Positions 24,638-37,662 of a stretch of DNA of 64,000 nucleotides are shown here, one piece after another. The stretch is taken from positions 108,373,977-108,437,976 of the forward strand of contig CM043949.1 of NCBI GenBank assembly GCA_014529385.2, in the 5' to 3' direction. A program made the position numbers and the translations under genes. The DNA is from Adiantum capillus-veneris. Its lineage: Eukaryota > Streptophyta > Polypodiopsida > Polypodiales > Pteridaceae. Below the pieces are notes generated by a model that worked only from the letters and a program-made list of their open reading frames with translations, did not search any database and was not told the DNA's origin. How positions within the stretch are numbered: the first letter of the stretch is position 1; each line of letters opens with the position of its first letter.

Positions 24638-25559
24638 ATCAACAAAGTGAGTATATAAATCAGATGAGGAATATGCAAAAAGTTCTCATGAGCCCATAGC
24701 AATGAAAGATCTGACAACAAAGAAACCAGGGCATGGAGAAAAGCAATAAAAAAGAAAGCAGCACTAGCTCACCAAGAGGAACCACAACAAAAAAGAGCAA
24801 GATTTGAAAGAGAAAAGTAAACATATGAAAGGACCCACCAAGCTGCAGGCAAAGACTGTGAAAAATGGAGTCCAAGGGAGGTAAAGGGACCAAGAACCAA
24901 GAACCCTGCAAAGAAGGTTCTAGAGGATCCCAAAGATTTACTTGAGCGGATGTATGCTGAAGCTGAAGCTTTAAAAGATTAAAGAAGCTCTAGAAGCTCA
25001 AAGAAAAGCAACGCGAGAAGCGGATGAGTAGCAGAGACAAGCAAAAGCTGCACAACAAAGCGAGTCACATCATGATCAAAGAGAGTTGTCTCCAAGACCC
25101 TCTTCACCAACTACGGAACAAGAAGATCATCCCATGCCGAGTCCAAGGCCTTCACCAAGCGACGTAGCAAAGGAAAAATATCCTGAGCAACATGAAGAAG
25201 CTAGTTTCGAACAGCCGAAGTAAGCCAAAAAAGCTGAAGCAAGACCTTCCTCTACAACAACTCAAACAGAAGCAGCTGAGGCATCCATGAAGCCTCAAGA
25301 AGAATCAAGCGAACCAACTACAAGGTCTCAAGAAAAAGTGGTTGCACCTACAAGGCCTCAAGAAGAAGTAGTAGAACCACCTCCAAGGCCACAAGCAGAA
25401 ACCACTGTACCAACAAAAGAGCCACAAACCAAAATGGCACAAACTTATAAACAACCCAGGTAGAACCTGAAGACTGGGAAACCAATGATGAAGTCATCAT
25501 GCAGGTAAATGAGTATGCAAAGCAAATGCAGCTGATGACAAACAAGATGAGAACAACAG

Positions 25560-26240
25560 CACTTAGCTGAAGTGCCAAGGCTAAAGAGCTGGAACAAGTC
25601 ATTGATGCTCTACAAGGAGAGCTAGATGAAAGAATGAAAATCATTGAAGATCTTCAAGGGCAGATTAAAGAGCTACAAAATGAAGCAGAACAACACCAGA
25701 TTGCCAAGGAGGAGCAGCAGAAAGAGATGGAAGAGCTGGGAGAGCTCCTGACAAAGTTATCTGATGTATGCAAGAGCAAAGATCAACAACTAACAGAAGT
25801 AACCAATGAACTTTTAACCACTACTCTATCAGTACAAAAGATCCAAGTGTAACTAGATGTAGCTAATGCCTCCTTGCAATACTCCAAGCAATGAATCAAT
25901 GATCAAGCGGCATTTCTATAACAGATAAGAGAAAACCCCGCTGTAGCCTCAATCAAGGGAACAAATGAAGTTTACAAGACATTAGAAAAGAGGAACAAAG
26001 ACCTTGAACTTGAGCTGAAGCTAGAACAGACACAAAGACAAGACCTTGCATTGATGAGGGTACAAAGAGAAGAGCAATTTCTCAAGGAAATAGAAGAATT
26101 GAAGAGATCCAATCAGCTGCTAAGAGAGGGACATACAGAAATTCAAGAGGAGGCAGGAACTTCTGAACAGCCAACCATAGACATACCATCAGTTTCTTTG
26201 CTTATATGGAAACACAGCCGTCAGAAAGGCTAGCAAGAGA
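25560..26240 (+). pseudogene. Element F coiled-coil segment
   Basis: Plus-strand pieces 25634-25852 and 26051-26233, with short open frames between, all charged and rich in Glu, Lys, Gln and Leu with heptad-like spacing, so a long coiled coil is likely. Two to three stops interrupt it. A Pro/Glu/Thr-rich low-complexity region with repeats of R-P-Q-E-E lies just before (25200-25450). No enzyme motif. Confidence 0.45.
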
Positions 26241-26442
26241 GTCAGACTTTTAAGTGTCAATCACTGAAGCTGAGCAAGTGCCAATGTTCTAGCTTTCTAA
26301 AACTAAGGAAGATGCACTGAAAGAGAAGATGGTCCAAGAAGCAAATGCTGAATGGAAAGCAGGAATGGATTGGGAGTTGAGAGTTCTACACTCAGTAAAT
26401 GTAACTCAGCTCACTCCCAACCAAATCAATGCTCAATGGCAT

Positions 26443-26815
26443 CAGCAATCACTACCCTACCCATTGATAAAGATGGAGCTACTGCAGGTGAAGAAAAGAC
26501 TTTACAAGGATATGTAGGCACAAGGCTTAGATGATGTCCACCCCAAATGGAGAAAAATTTGGCTAAACAAGAACTCTAGATACCTAATTCTGTTCACAAG
26601 AGCACCTACAGCCATACAGAAGGAATGTAATCAACAATCACCACCCTATCCATTGATAAAGATGGATCTACTACATATTGAGAAAAGACTTTACAATGAT
26701 ATGCAGTCATAAGGCTTAGATGATGTCCACCCCAAATGGAGAAAAAATGGGCTAAACAAGAACTCTAAATACCTAATTCCGTTCACAAGAGCACCTGCAG
26801 CCATACATAAGGACC
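26443..26815 (+). repeat. Tandem duplication, 189-bp period, in element F
   Basis: Two imperfect copies (26443-26631 and 26632-26815). Matching anchors are CATTGATAAAGATGG at 26462 and 26651, and TACCTAATTC at 26581 and 26770. Confidence 0.85.
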
Positions 26816-26865
26816 CTACATTTTGTCATGTACAGAGGGTAAGGACATGGCAGGCACACAATGCA

Positions 26866-27135
26866 TTGAAGAAGAAGAGGACAACATGGCTAAATTACCC
26901 AAGACTATCAACTCCAGAGCAGGGACCAACAACGGAAGAATACATGGTGAAAACCCTAACGGGCGCCATGAACTTCTTCAAGAGCCTCCCTGACCTCTCA
27001 TGGGCAAGGCTTTGTAAAATTTACAAAATGCTGCTTATGTGTGTTCAAAGTTTTCATGAGCTTGAGCAAGCAGGAGCACCATGGATGTCTTTCCTCAAAG
27101 GCAACAAAGGTCTATGCTATGATTTAAGTGAATAG
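26866..27135 (+). pseudogene. Element F ORF, 3' part
   Basis: Plus-strand frame of 89 codons rich in Lys, Leu and Trp, after the tandem duplication and before the PPT. Not recognised. It probably belongs to the same broken ORF. Confidence 0.35.
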
Positions 27136-27467
27136 CCTTCAAAAGAAGTCCTCTATGGCTTCTACGCCAGATGTATGTTTTTGTCATCAAGCAATATGAT
27201 GGCATTTGAAGAGGTATTCTATACAAGATTCTTCATATGAAGAACGAAGATATTTGGGCCAGTGATCAAAAACCTCACCTCACGGTTTGTTGGCTACTTA
27301 GCTATTGAACTAAAAAACAGAGTCACCATCTAGTTTTTGCAGGTCCCTGACAAACAAAGACGAATAAGATATGAGAAATCCCTACATGCTCTTAAAGACC
27401 GCCTCGCCAGCCATCAACCCGAAGACTACTTCAGTCCATGACGCTGTGTCAAGGAACAACACAGTCG

Positions 27468-27480
27468 AGGAGGGGGGGAA
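27468..27480 (+). promoter_or_regulatory. Element F polypurine tract
   Basis: GAGGAGGGGGGAA-type purine run directly before TGTTAGCAGC. Position and composition fit the plus-strand primer of an LTR retrotransposon. Confidence 0.75.
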
Positions 27481-27960
27481 TGTTAGCAGCAAGCTAAGTC
27501 GGATAACATTTTTTGGAGCTTTTATTGTAAAAACACTTATTATTTTGATAAATTGAAAATGTTGTAACTCCTACTTTCTAGATGAACAAGTGTAATTGAT
27601 GAGCCGGGGCTACAAGCTTCCAGATTGTATTAACCTATTTTTAGTTAGAGCTCCTTGATTATTAGTTTAGACCAAAGAAACCTTGGCTAAGGTATAAAAG
27701 TCAATTTTTGTAAGCTATTTGTAAGTTTTTAGATAATAGAACACAGCATGACCTAACGGCACTCACTTCTCTCCTTCTCGCGCTTCCTACTCCCTCCCCG
27801 GTTGTCACATTGCAGTACCTCTGTTGCGGTTGCAGCCACAGGTAAGAGATCTTCGTAGGTAAGAGCTCTAGGCATTGACGTAAGCATTTCATGGTAATCC
27901 ATAGCTTTTGGCATCGTTGACCCATGGCTTAATTTCATCATAAGTAGGAATTCAAGCTAA
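27481..27960 (+). repeat. Element F 3' LTR, start defined, end uncertain
   Basis: Begins TGTTAGCAGC right after the PPT. A TATA box (TATAAAAG) lies at 27693-27700. The right end is not fixed because no second LTR is visible; the given end is a guess. Confidence 0.5.
27693..27700 (+). promoter_or_regulatory. TATA box in element F LTR
   Basis: TATAAAAG about 210 bp into the LTR, a usual place for the U3 promoter. Confidence 0.55.
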
Positions 27961-29400
27961 AAAATCATAAAATAAGTATAGACAGGGTATTGGGGCATCA
28001 TTGCTAAGCATTTAGATGCATTCTAGGTCGAAAAACTCACTGCTATTAATAATCGTGATTTTTGCACTTGACCTAAAGTGCAATTTGAGACCATAAGCAT
28101 GTATGCTTAGGTCTTATAACCATGTCCTAGAAGTTTTGTAATGTTTGGATGTCATTTGATGCTATAACGGTTATGATTTGTTGCCGATTAGTGACTAGCT
28201 TTTGGTGATTTCTATCATTTGAGTGTAGCTTGAATTAGATGCGAGTTGTCTGTTGTTTTCCAAGAGATTGACAACCTCTTGTAGCCTCTATGCACTAGTC
28301 GAGTCAGCTTTTTCCCATGGATTGACAATTATGATCGTGGTTCTCGCTATGTCTAGAATAAGATAGGAGTGAGGTTAGACACCCGTCACACATAACACTC
28401 GTGCGAGTCCTTTGTGCTGCAAATCTGACAGCTTTACATGCGCTGATTCCTTGGCATTGCCCGTGATTTGAAATAAATTTTGGCACACAAAGTGGCTTGG
28501 ACATAGCTTCCTGCACTCCTTAAGGCTGAGAGGCTCGCCTTGCAACCCGGACTTGTCCTCTTTGATCCGTGCAATAGCCATTAGGTGAAATTTGGACTCA
28601 TAAAGGGGCGTGCTATATATCAGTAGATAGAGCTTGAAGAGAAAATTCTAACTGTCAAATCTCCACCAACTTTGGAGTTTGTTTGCAACAATTTATCCAT
28701 GCACCCTTTTTGGTAGAGAGAGGTAAAGTCAAACTCCTTAAAGGGCCCCTTTGTGAGTCCAAATTTTACCTAATGTTCGATGTCTTTCTCCTGGCCATAA
28801 CGCTCTCTCTCTTCTTTGTAAATGGTCTGTGCTTCAGCATGGTTAATTTCTTCTTCTATATCTATCAATCAAGCGAGCATGTCATCATGAGAAAGATTTA
28901 TCGTAAAGTTAACAGGTTATCACTTTCAAATCTTCAAAGAAATAGACATGATAACTTAATCTTGCAACAATAAAGAGACATAATATTTATCACCATGTCG
29001 TTAGAAAGAGACAAGATAACTTGATCGATTATATGATTTGGAAGCACAACTAAAGAGAACCATAAACAATCCATCACTTCAATCATCACTTGGTCGTAGA
29101 CCAGAAATCATTACAATGTCATGACCCACTCTATGGGCACCGTTTAGACATAGAGAAAGATCAAAAGCGTTAGGTCGGGTTAAGGGATTTTTTCGCTTGC
29201 CACTCTCAAGGTGGGCAAGAACATTGGCTAAAAAAGCCCTTTGTTTTGCTCTTGTGGCACTTCCATGCACTTCAAGAGTTGTTTACAAGTATGGAACGTG
29301 GACTAGATATCCATGGCTTTATTCCAGGGAGAGGGATTAGTAGATATGCATTCTGGAGTAGCCCATGGAAAATATCTCTCACTTTGCTTTCTAGTTTCTA
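27961..29400. other. Unassigned region
   Basis: No supported gene. A weak fourth copy of the 12.9-kb palindrome motif lies near 28037. Overlapping minus-strand frames at 28304-28581 are Cys-rich but match nothing known to me. They could be a distant exon of the kinase-like pseudogene. Confidence 0.3.
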
Positions 29401-29429
29401 TTTGCAAGTTGCAGAGAGGAGGAAAGCAC

Positions 29430-30420
29430 GTCGTTGTTCTGTTCTTTGTACACGACCTTCAATCCACAATGCTTGCATAGACCCCCTCCTGTCCAAAGTG
29501 AAGCATCATGTTGCAGGAGTGAAGATCATTGTGGAGATAGTCGTGCACATGTAGATACTTCAAGGTCTGAAGAAGAGCGCTTATTATCTGCAAAATGTTA
29601 TTTTGGAACAATTGTAAAGTTCCTTCTGTGGTTATATAATCGCAAATGGCAGGTTGAATGCGATTTGTAGTGCAGTCTCTTATCCACTCCTCTAAATGGC
29701 CGCCATTCCAAAAATGTAAAATGAGCATTGGACACTCTATGTGGCGGACCATGGCAAGTGGATAAATAATGCCGCGATGAGCGATGTCCAAAGCTATGGC
29801 TTCATCCTTGACCTACTGATCCACTGTGGGTCCATGCAAGTGGACTTTGAAGATTTTTGCCGCATACAGTGGCTCTTTAAAGGTAGGGTGTGTGACACCT
29901 ACACGCTTCATGTTTGCCCATCTCCCTTCTCCCAGAGCCTGTATGTTGAAGACTACAGTTTTTGGCAAAAGATATAATACAGGGGGGAGCTGAAATTGAT
30001 CGAGTGCGAGAGTGGCACTAGCAAGAGACTCTATTCTAACCCTAGTCTTTGACTCTATAGTAGCATCAAAAGAGATGACTTCCACTCTCATGTGCTTTGC
30101 TACTCTTTCCAGCTTTCCCTTGCTCTTGAACTCAGTATACAACTATTGCACAAATTTTATGCGAGTAGCTACGCCTGGCAAATTAATGATTTCAAGGTTT
30201 TTTAGATCGTGAAAAATCTTTGCAATCTGTCCACTATAGAGTGCTTGACCATGTTGATAATGAACCCGAGGTCATTAGAGATATGTCAAATGCATTCTAG
30301 GGTGTAAATGCATACTTCGCTAAAGCCTCTATAAACTGGTAATACTGTTCCAGAGCAGAGGGGTTTAGGCAACGATGAAGCTCAGGTTCTGACATGCGAT
30401 GAAAGTGACATATTATCACC
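29430..30420 (-). pseudogene. Protein kinase-like pseudogene
   Basis: Minus strand. Segment 29813-30142 contains a glycine-loop-like L-G-E-G-R-W-A and a Y-A-A-K-I-F-K strand with the expected ATP-binding lysine. Segment 29459-29791 contains a catalytic loop H-N-D-L-H-S-C-N (kinases usually have H-R-D-L-K-x-x-N), then I-V-D followed by TGA where the D-F-G motif should be. A TAG between the segments is in the same frame, and an upstream frame (about 30120-30420) also ends in stops. So this is a real kinase fold, but dead. H-N-D in place of H-R-D and His in place of Lys make it atypical. I cannot tell whether it is a host gene copy or cargo of an element. Confidence 0.65.
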
Positions 30421-30920
30421 TCGAAGTTTAATTTTTGGTGATGTTTTGCCAGCTTAATATTCGTCATATCTGCAAGATATAATTTTATAACATAAATGTT
30501 GTCAGAGAAGAGAGGAAACTATCAAATTTGTGTCATGTTTGTTAATCCAGATTCCATACATATTTTGACTTAATTCGTAGCAAACAACGATATATTATGA
30601 TTGCAATACATACATTGTACAACAAAGAGAAGAATACACAAAGAGAGAGATGGAGAGAGGTGAACATGCTAGGAGTGTGAGTTACGCTCATCATAAGAAC
30701 TGGACCCTCTAGCACCGCTTTCGATTGAGGCCGGCTCAAGCTCTAGAACTGTTTTCGATCGAAGCCAGTGACGGTTTCTTACATAACATATTTTCGACAG
30801 AAAGCCTTTCCGATTGAAATATCTTTCGATCGAGAAGAAATTAAACGGCTATACAAGATTTTGACGTATAATAGCATTTTATATGTGTAATTATTTCAAT
30901 ACGAGTCTATAAATGTAACC

Positions 30921-30921
<1 letters not shown>
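30421..30921. other. Unassigned region
   Basis: No coding or RNA signal. It contains short inverted GATCGAAAG-like strings near 30755-30830. Confidence 0.3.

Positions 30922-30984
<63 letters not shown>
30922..30984 (+). repeat. (GA)n microsatellite
   Basis: About 31 uninterrupted GA units. Confidence 0.98.
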
Positions 30985-30988
<4 letters not shown>

Positions 30989-30999
30989 TTGCTTTGTTG

Positions 31000-31781
31000 T
31001 TGGTGGTCATAGCACAGCGCACAACCCACCGACATAATGTCAATCCGGTGGATCGGAACCCGGCTAGTGCATGGAGGCATGGATGCACCTAATGTGATGG
31101 AATGAGGACTCTAGGAAGAGGGGTAAAGCAAGAGAGGAGAAGAGGGAAAGACGATGAAGCAAGATCTATGCACACACACTCTCAATCTACACTCTAACTC
31201 TCTAATCATGCAAACAATGGTGTATCCCTTTGCTCTAATCTCAAGCACACACACTCTACTCACACATTAAGCATACACAAAGAAGCCTAATGAGAGAAAT
31301 GTATGCAGCCCACGTACACACACACTCTAATCTAGCACACATGTGAAGCAAGAATGCTCAAACAAGAGGTAAAACTTGAGAGGGAAGAGAAGATTAACAC
31401 TAATCATACACCATTAACACACATAAGCTTGAAAGCCAAGAGAAAGTAGAGAGAACTTAGCTTCCATTAATCCCAATGACTACTACATATGGTGTGGAAG
31501 ATCCAAGATCCATAGCCACTCCTCTTCTTCTTCTCCACACTCCCTCACACTCTCTTCTCTAGCCTTTCACATCTTGTGAATTGACTTGTATACAAGGGAT
31601 TTTAAAAATGGGCGGCCGACCAAAAAATGTATAACATGCTGCAGGTATCTAGGCTCATCTAATCATCAATGTACAACTTGGAACCCACTGTGGAGCCCGT
31701 AAATACAAAAAATATATGCATACACATATGTGTACACACCAATGGAAGCATAATGCATTCGTTGACGCTCGCCCGTCAACA
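31000..31781 (-). repeat. Element E 3' LTR, one end defined
   Basis: On the minus strand the LTR starts TGTTGACGGGC at 31781, directly after a purine tract. Its other end is not fixed; about 31000 is a guess. The interior is rich in CACACACTCT strings. Confidence 0.5.
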
Positions 31782-31793
31782 CTCTTCCCTTCC
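31782..31793 (-). promoter_or_regulatory. Element E polypurine tract
   Basis: GGAAGGGAAGAG on the minus strand, immediately before TGTTGACG. It takes the place of the C1 PPT relative to the shared 3' untranslated region. Confidence 0.75.
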
Positions 31794-31796
31794 GAA

Positions 31797-32960
31797 GCTT
31801 TGTCGTCCTTGGCAAAGCCATGTCGTGGTAGATGCTTGAGAAAGAATGTGCCTGCAAAAAGAAAAAGGTGGATGAGGTAGCAAGCTCAAATATATGGTGA
31901 TAAGGCATAAGAAAAAGGCAAAGCACATGTAGTAATGAGTAAATGCAAAGAATTATGAAATGTTACGCTGCCATTAAGGAAAAATAAATTGCGCATTGAA
32001 ATTAATTAATCAAGAGTTTTGGACTTATGAATGAGTCTATCAATTAGTTAGCTACAACTAAGGGTTAAAACATTTACTCTAGTACTAGCTAAGTTAGTAA
32101 ATTTATCCCAATGCAAGATTCCCTAATTATGTCTGTCATAGATTAGCTAACTAACTCTCACAACTCAAAACAAAAGCTTGCATTTTTTTTATTTGAAGCT
32201 CAATGGAAGTCTTTCTCATTTCATTTTTCTTGCTTTTCATTTGTAATTTTTCACAATTTGCAAAATCATTTGACGTGTGTGCTTATTTGTATACCTGGGG
32301 CTTTTTGCTTCTCAAAGAAAAGTACCCACACTAGGAACCTCTAGGGCTCTAGTACCATAGGCAATACATGTGCGTGAAGTACCAAATCAAGCCAGGATTT
32401 CTCTTCCAGCTTAAGCTTTTACACTTGTGGCACTTTTGTTTTTCTTCCATTTCCTTTGTATTTTCACTAGTTTTCTTTGTTGTTTGGGTGAGAAAGCCTC
32501 TCTATGCTTAAAACACTCCTAAGGTTTCAAACACTCAAATAATTTTACCAACTAGGACTAGTAGTCAAGTAAATGAGTTAACTGCCTCCTAACCTCAAGG
32601 CTCACCAATAAAACTAAACTCTAAGTCAATTAACTAAAGAAAGGACAAGTTTATACATCTTTCATGGCAGATAACAAAACATAATTGAATGCACTTTATC
32701 AAACCAAGACGAAGCCACAATCAACAAATATAAATGTACAAACCCATATAGCATAGGAAGGAGTACACCTGTGCATGGGCTCGATGAAGAGGTCGATGTC
32801 ATGGAAGATCCTCGTGTCTGGAGATACATCATGTCTACATGGTCGTCCAATCTCCATGGGCAAGCTAATGTCTATCTACGTGCTGCATCAAAAGATCAAC
32901 AAAAGCACTGTACCTCCAAGAGGTATGTCAGTAGCAAGATAAACTAACAAAAGTAACAAA
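31797..32960 (-). other. Element E 3' untranslated region, shared with family C
   Basis: Aligns over about 1 kb with C1 51170-52350 and C2 14485-15420: the TTAATTAATCAAGAG block, a CTCTAGTACTAGCTAAG block, TACCTC-AAGAGG, and a CCTTAATGGCAG block close to the PPT. A polypyrimidine-CAG string (TTTCTTTTTGCAG on the minus strand) lies 60-70 bp before the PPT, as in C1. Confidence 0.8.
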
Positions 32961-33514
32961 ATAATAAAATAAAACATCTAAGCTAGGGTCCAAAACCTGG
33001 ATATCCAGAGGGAAAAAACCCAAAAGGGAAAAAAGTGCCTCTGGTATATGCACATAAATCTAGTGCACATATCAATGTGTACAAATCTCAAATCTTGTGC
33101 AGCTAGGAGGCAAGAGAGAGCTCTCACCATGAAGCATGATCTGCAATATCTTAGCTCGATCTCTAATAGTCAAGGGATGGCTAACACCTAGCTCCATATG
33201 TAAAGTCTGCTCAACAGCACAAGGAATGGGCGTGGGGGGGCATCAGCCTCTACTCGAATAGTCTATGGAAGGCTCTTTGGTAGCCAAATCTACAATGCTC
33301 GCGCTCTCGTAGGGATGTCAGTCTAAGCTCTCCTAGCGTGTCTACGTGTGCATCTAGCTCTAGGACATACTATCTGCTGTGAAGGTACCAACCTCTCTAG
33401 GGGTAGTCTCATCTCTCGACATCTGGCTCATGGAGGTCTCGCTCTAGGGTATGATCTTGTATGCGCTGGGTGTGCTACCGCTCATGGCCTAGGTACCCAA
33501 ACATGTCTTTGTCC

Positions 33515-36070
33515 CTAAAAGTAATCATGTGCCTCAAGTGACCATCTAGATGTGAGCCAACCATGTGAAAGTCCGTCGTCAGTCATATGGCTCTTTAGAA
33601 ATATGATCGTGTCATCACAAGGTAAAAATCTAGCATGTATCTTGTCACGGGGAACAAATACCGGTTGGGTTGTCCTGGAAGCTCTACATGGAGAGCTACA
33701 TGCCTGATCTATCATGTGTCGCTCCTCAGTGGCACTACTCATCGTAGCAGAGCCTCTGCCTAGAGAAGGCTCCACACATGGCTGAGATGCCTGTGTACGT
33801 GGTCTCCAAACAAGTCTAGCAGGCTCTATCGTATCCCTACATAGGGTGTCAGTAGAGGTCACTCTAGTCCGTGTACGTCCATGTATCTGTGGTGTAACCT
33901 CTATCTCTGTGGTGTCAGTAATGTGGTCTCTAGGAACCTGATCTAGAAAATTACGGCTCGTGGCTGGTCTCCGTTCAATCAAGTGATTTGATCGTGAATC
34001 GGCACTCGTAGATGGCACTAGGGCAACATCTATATGTGGTGGCTGCTCTCTCTGTGACTCACTGGCTATGACACCGCTATGCAAGCTAAAAGAGTGGGAT
34101 AGCGATGTTGTCAGCTCTGCATCTTCTCTCATAGGGGGATCTACTCTCTTAGATGGCTCTAGCTCGACAGCTATCTCTAAGGGCCTATGTGAGGTCGAAA
34201 AATCTAAACAAGGATGCTCAAGGGCAGCTAGAATCTGTGGAGTGATCTTATCTATAACAAAGCCATCGGAGTCACTCATTCTATGACTCTGTGAGATCTC
34301 TCGCTGTGTGCTGGAAGTCTTGTGGATAAGTGTGGTAGGTGGTGTAGGCTCCCTAACAATACTCTGACTAGGCTCTAGTCTCAGGGGCTCTACCTGGGAG
34401 GCTAGGTGCTCGAGCTATCTCTCGTGGCACACTATCATCCTCATCTGGCATCTCCTACGGTGGTAGAATACGACGTGACAAAAGAAGCCTAGGAGGTGAT
34501 CTCTCTAGTGGTGTCTCTCGAGGACTCAGAGCTCTCGGTAGCTGTGGAGCTAGCATGGTCATCGTGGGTAAACATAAATCATCATGTCTAAGTCGAGGGG
34601 AGTAGGGTAGACCTATAGTCAAAACATATACTGCATATCGACATCCCCATAAACTTGCTCACGTGGATCTCCTATCAAATATGAAAGAAGGCGGGCTGAA
34701 GGATCTCTGGATCCACCACTCGTCAGGCGTCTTTACCTACGACCAAGCTCATCTAGATAGGTCACGGTCTGCTCAACTCTTTGAAGCTCCACTAGCCTAG
34801 GATGTGTCCGTGTGTCTAGGCTGTCATCTGGGTGTGCTCGCTCAATGTCATCAAAATCAAGGGTCTCAATCAAGAGATACTGCTCTTCGAACTCATCAAT
34901 AAAAATTGCTCTATTGGCCTGTGGGTAGGCTCTCACAATCTGCCTAGGTGTAGACATCATGCGCTGCAGGGTGGCTAGCCTCACAAAGGGGTGATCATAA
35001 GTGTCAACATTATATGCAACCCCTCGTGGAGATTGGCCTACTATATGCAAGATCTGACCGTCTATATCTCTCATGCTATCCCTAGTCTCTCTGGTCTCGG
35101 ACAGTGTCTGAAGGGTGGGGTCAGTGGTCTAGGGGCACTCATATCTACAATGGGTGATCTACCGGGCCCTACCTCTGGTGCTCTCATTGGGGTGATGTGG
35201 TCATCATAGACTCTCTCATATGCTCTCTAATCTATATCATCAAAGGCTGGCATGGGTCTCTAGATGGTGCAAGGTGTCGAGGTTGAGACTCTCTAAAGTA
35301 CGTGTCTCGAAGGCTCTGGGTCTCTATCTGTGGCTCACTCTGAGTGGTACGCAAAGTGCTAGCAATCGCCATGTACATCGCTCTAGACTCGTGATAGCTC
35401 GAAACGCCTAGCGGAAAATCAAGTCTAGGTGAGGAGAATCCTGGCGGTGGTTTCCTAAGTGATGTGGGTGGTGGCACTGTGTCTAAAGGAGGTGAGGCAC
35501 TCCTACTCGAAGTAGGGTGCTGGGTTGGTCGAGGATCGTCGTACGGAAATCCACAAGTCAAAAAGTAAAGCTCAGTGCTTGTGGTGCTCATGTAGAATCC
35601 GTCTTTAGGCTCACCAACTAGTGCCACAACATCTGTGGATAGGCGTCTACTAGAAGTGCGACACTCTAATCGATATATGCGCTGAGCACTATCTATATAG
35701 ATCACTCAAGGACCTACCTGTTGTAATGTAACCTGCACGGGATGGTCGAAGGCCTCAAGGCAATCATTTGCGTGTACTAGCTCTATCTCCTCTAGCCTAA
35801 TCAAATGGTTGACCACATACGTGGCGCGATAGTCATCTCTAAATGTGCCATCCCGCGTGCCGTCGGGAAGGACTCGCACCACCTGGAGGGTCTGTGTGGG
35901 GCCAAAGTAGGCACGACACTGGATAAAGAAATGTCCATATGTGTCGGTGTAAAAGGGCCGGCCTGTGATCGCCTACAAGTGTGAGCAATGTGTACTCAGA
36001 GCACGAAGTGGTCATGGCCATCATATGTGCGCTCTCGACGTGTGATAGGCCTCTAAACCTCGTCAACTCG
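33515..36070 (-). pseudogene. Element E unassigned coding region
   Basis: Minus-strand frames 33515-34279 (254 codons, Ser/Thr/Arg-rich), 34733-35074, 35232-35705 and a piece at 35720-36000, in two or more frames. The middle pieces have ordinary globular composition (Y-F-G-P-T-Q and R-A-T-Y-V-V-N-H-L strings). A strong donor-like CAG-GTAGGT lies at about 35720 on the minus strand, so introns are possible. No RT, integrase, protease or zinc-knuckle motif is visible. The region sits just upstream of the shared 3' untranslated region, so it may replace the accessory ORF of family C. Function unknown. Confidence 0.4.
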
Positions 36071-36668
36071 TCGAATGTAGACTAAAATCAAAATCTGCAC
36101 TATATCGAGGTTTATGCGTACAATCAGACTCAAATCTGGTAAAACCCAACTCTCGGACGTATCTGCTCTAAATGTGTCTAATCGTGTGTACATGCATGCG
36201 AACGTCGAGTATGTGGGGTGTATGATGCGTGTGGAATATGTGTGAGAAGCAAAGGAAGAAAGAAAAAAAAATCGTTTTTTTTATAAATGTTTTTTTTTTG
36301 GACGTGTGTGTGTGTGTGTGTGTAAATCCGAGTGAGAGAAAGAGACAAAAAGAGAAAATCAAGAGAGTGTTTATGGAGATCTTTTGTGTGGGTGAGTGAA
36401 AGAGGGCAAAGAGACAAAATGAGAAAATCAAGGAGTGATTGAGGGAAAGAGACAAAGAGAGAAAGTCAAGGAATATTTAAGTGGGGGATCTTTTGTGTGT
36501 GTGTGTGGTGAAAGAAACAAAGAGAAAATCAAGGAGCATTTAAAGGGGGACAGTTTTTGTGTGTACTTCTTTTTTATTTTTTTTGTTTTTTTGGGTTTTT
36601 TTTGACACGTGTGTGTGAATCCGAGAGAGAGAAAGCAAGAAAAATAAAGAGGGGTGTATGTTTGTGTA

Positions 36669-36723
<55 letters not shown>

Positions 36724-37572
36724 AACACATCAATTGCCAATCAAGCCAAGACCCGTTTTAACCTCTTTTTTGTCCATTTTTGGCCCAAAAATTAGCGCAA
36801 TTGGTGGTTCAATTAGAAAATTTCTACGCATACACTTGTTTACCACTAATCCAACATCACAATACAATCATAAACACTCCAATTTTCCACTTGCAATTAG
36901 TTTATTTATGTGTGTATACACAAGCACAATTAAGCCTAAAATGCACCAATTAATCACACACAATTCTACCGAAATTTGGACAGAAGTTCAGTGCAAAATT
37001 GGCAATCAAAAACCATAAACTATATCAATATAATGACCATAATCAATCAATGGTTTTGCATCAAACACATTAGCATCAAAATGGCCAAAAAGCAAACACC
37101 AATTGGTACACATTTGCCCTCACGTTGGCATACACTAGTGCACATAGATTTTCACCGATTAAGTGCACCTAATCAATCCTCAAACTTGCACTTTAATTTC
37201 AGATTTTAAAGTGGGTTAATGCACTCACATTACAACAAGAATCGCATCGATTTCTCCATTGCAATTGACGATTACACACGTGTGTGTGTAGGCAACCGCT
37301 TCACCGCATCTCCACCTACAAGCACCAATCATGTGTAGCATCATTTTTCTTCAAATCAAACACATAATCATGAAGGAAAAACATCCAATTAGAGATTCAT
37401 TCATGTGTAGCACCAAAAACACACAAGCTTAGTGAGTAATTAGACATCGAAATTAGCATAAATCACACATAAGCACACACTTTCTAATCACTCAAATCAT
37501 GCAAAATTGATGAAATTTCAACCCGTAAGAGTGATGCACAAGCCTCTATTTAGGCACATAAACATGGGTTGA
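36071..37572. other. Non-coding region with degenerate tandem repeats
   Basis: No gene. Between 36320 and 36565 there are four degenerate copies of an about 55-65 bp unit (GAGAAAGAGACAAAGAGAAAATCAAGGAG core, with TCTTTTGTGTG between some). The rest is AT-rich DNA up to the element D gag. Confidence 0.5.
36672..36721 (+). repeat. (GT)n microsatellite
   Basis: About 25 GT units. A shorter one lies at 36305-36322. Confidence 0.97.
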
Positions 37573-37662
37573 AGGTGTTGTCTCACTGCTTGCCAAACGA
37601 GAAAGAAGAAGGGACAAGATGGTAGTAACACTACAAGTCCTTCCGCCTCAACTTCTGACAAA

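Larger units (their letters stand above)
23984..27480 (+). mobile_element. Element F: non-autonomous retroelement, 3' part
   Basis: Plus-strand remnant on the other side of C2. It carries broken coding sequence up to about 27135, then a PPT and the start of a 3' LTR at 27481. There is no RT, integrase or protease motif, so it is a non-autonomous or coding-captured element. The 5' LTR could not be found. Confidence 0.55.
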
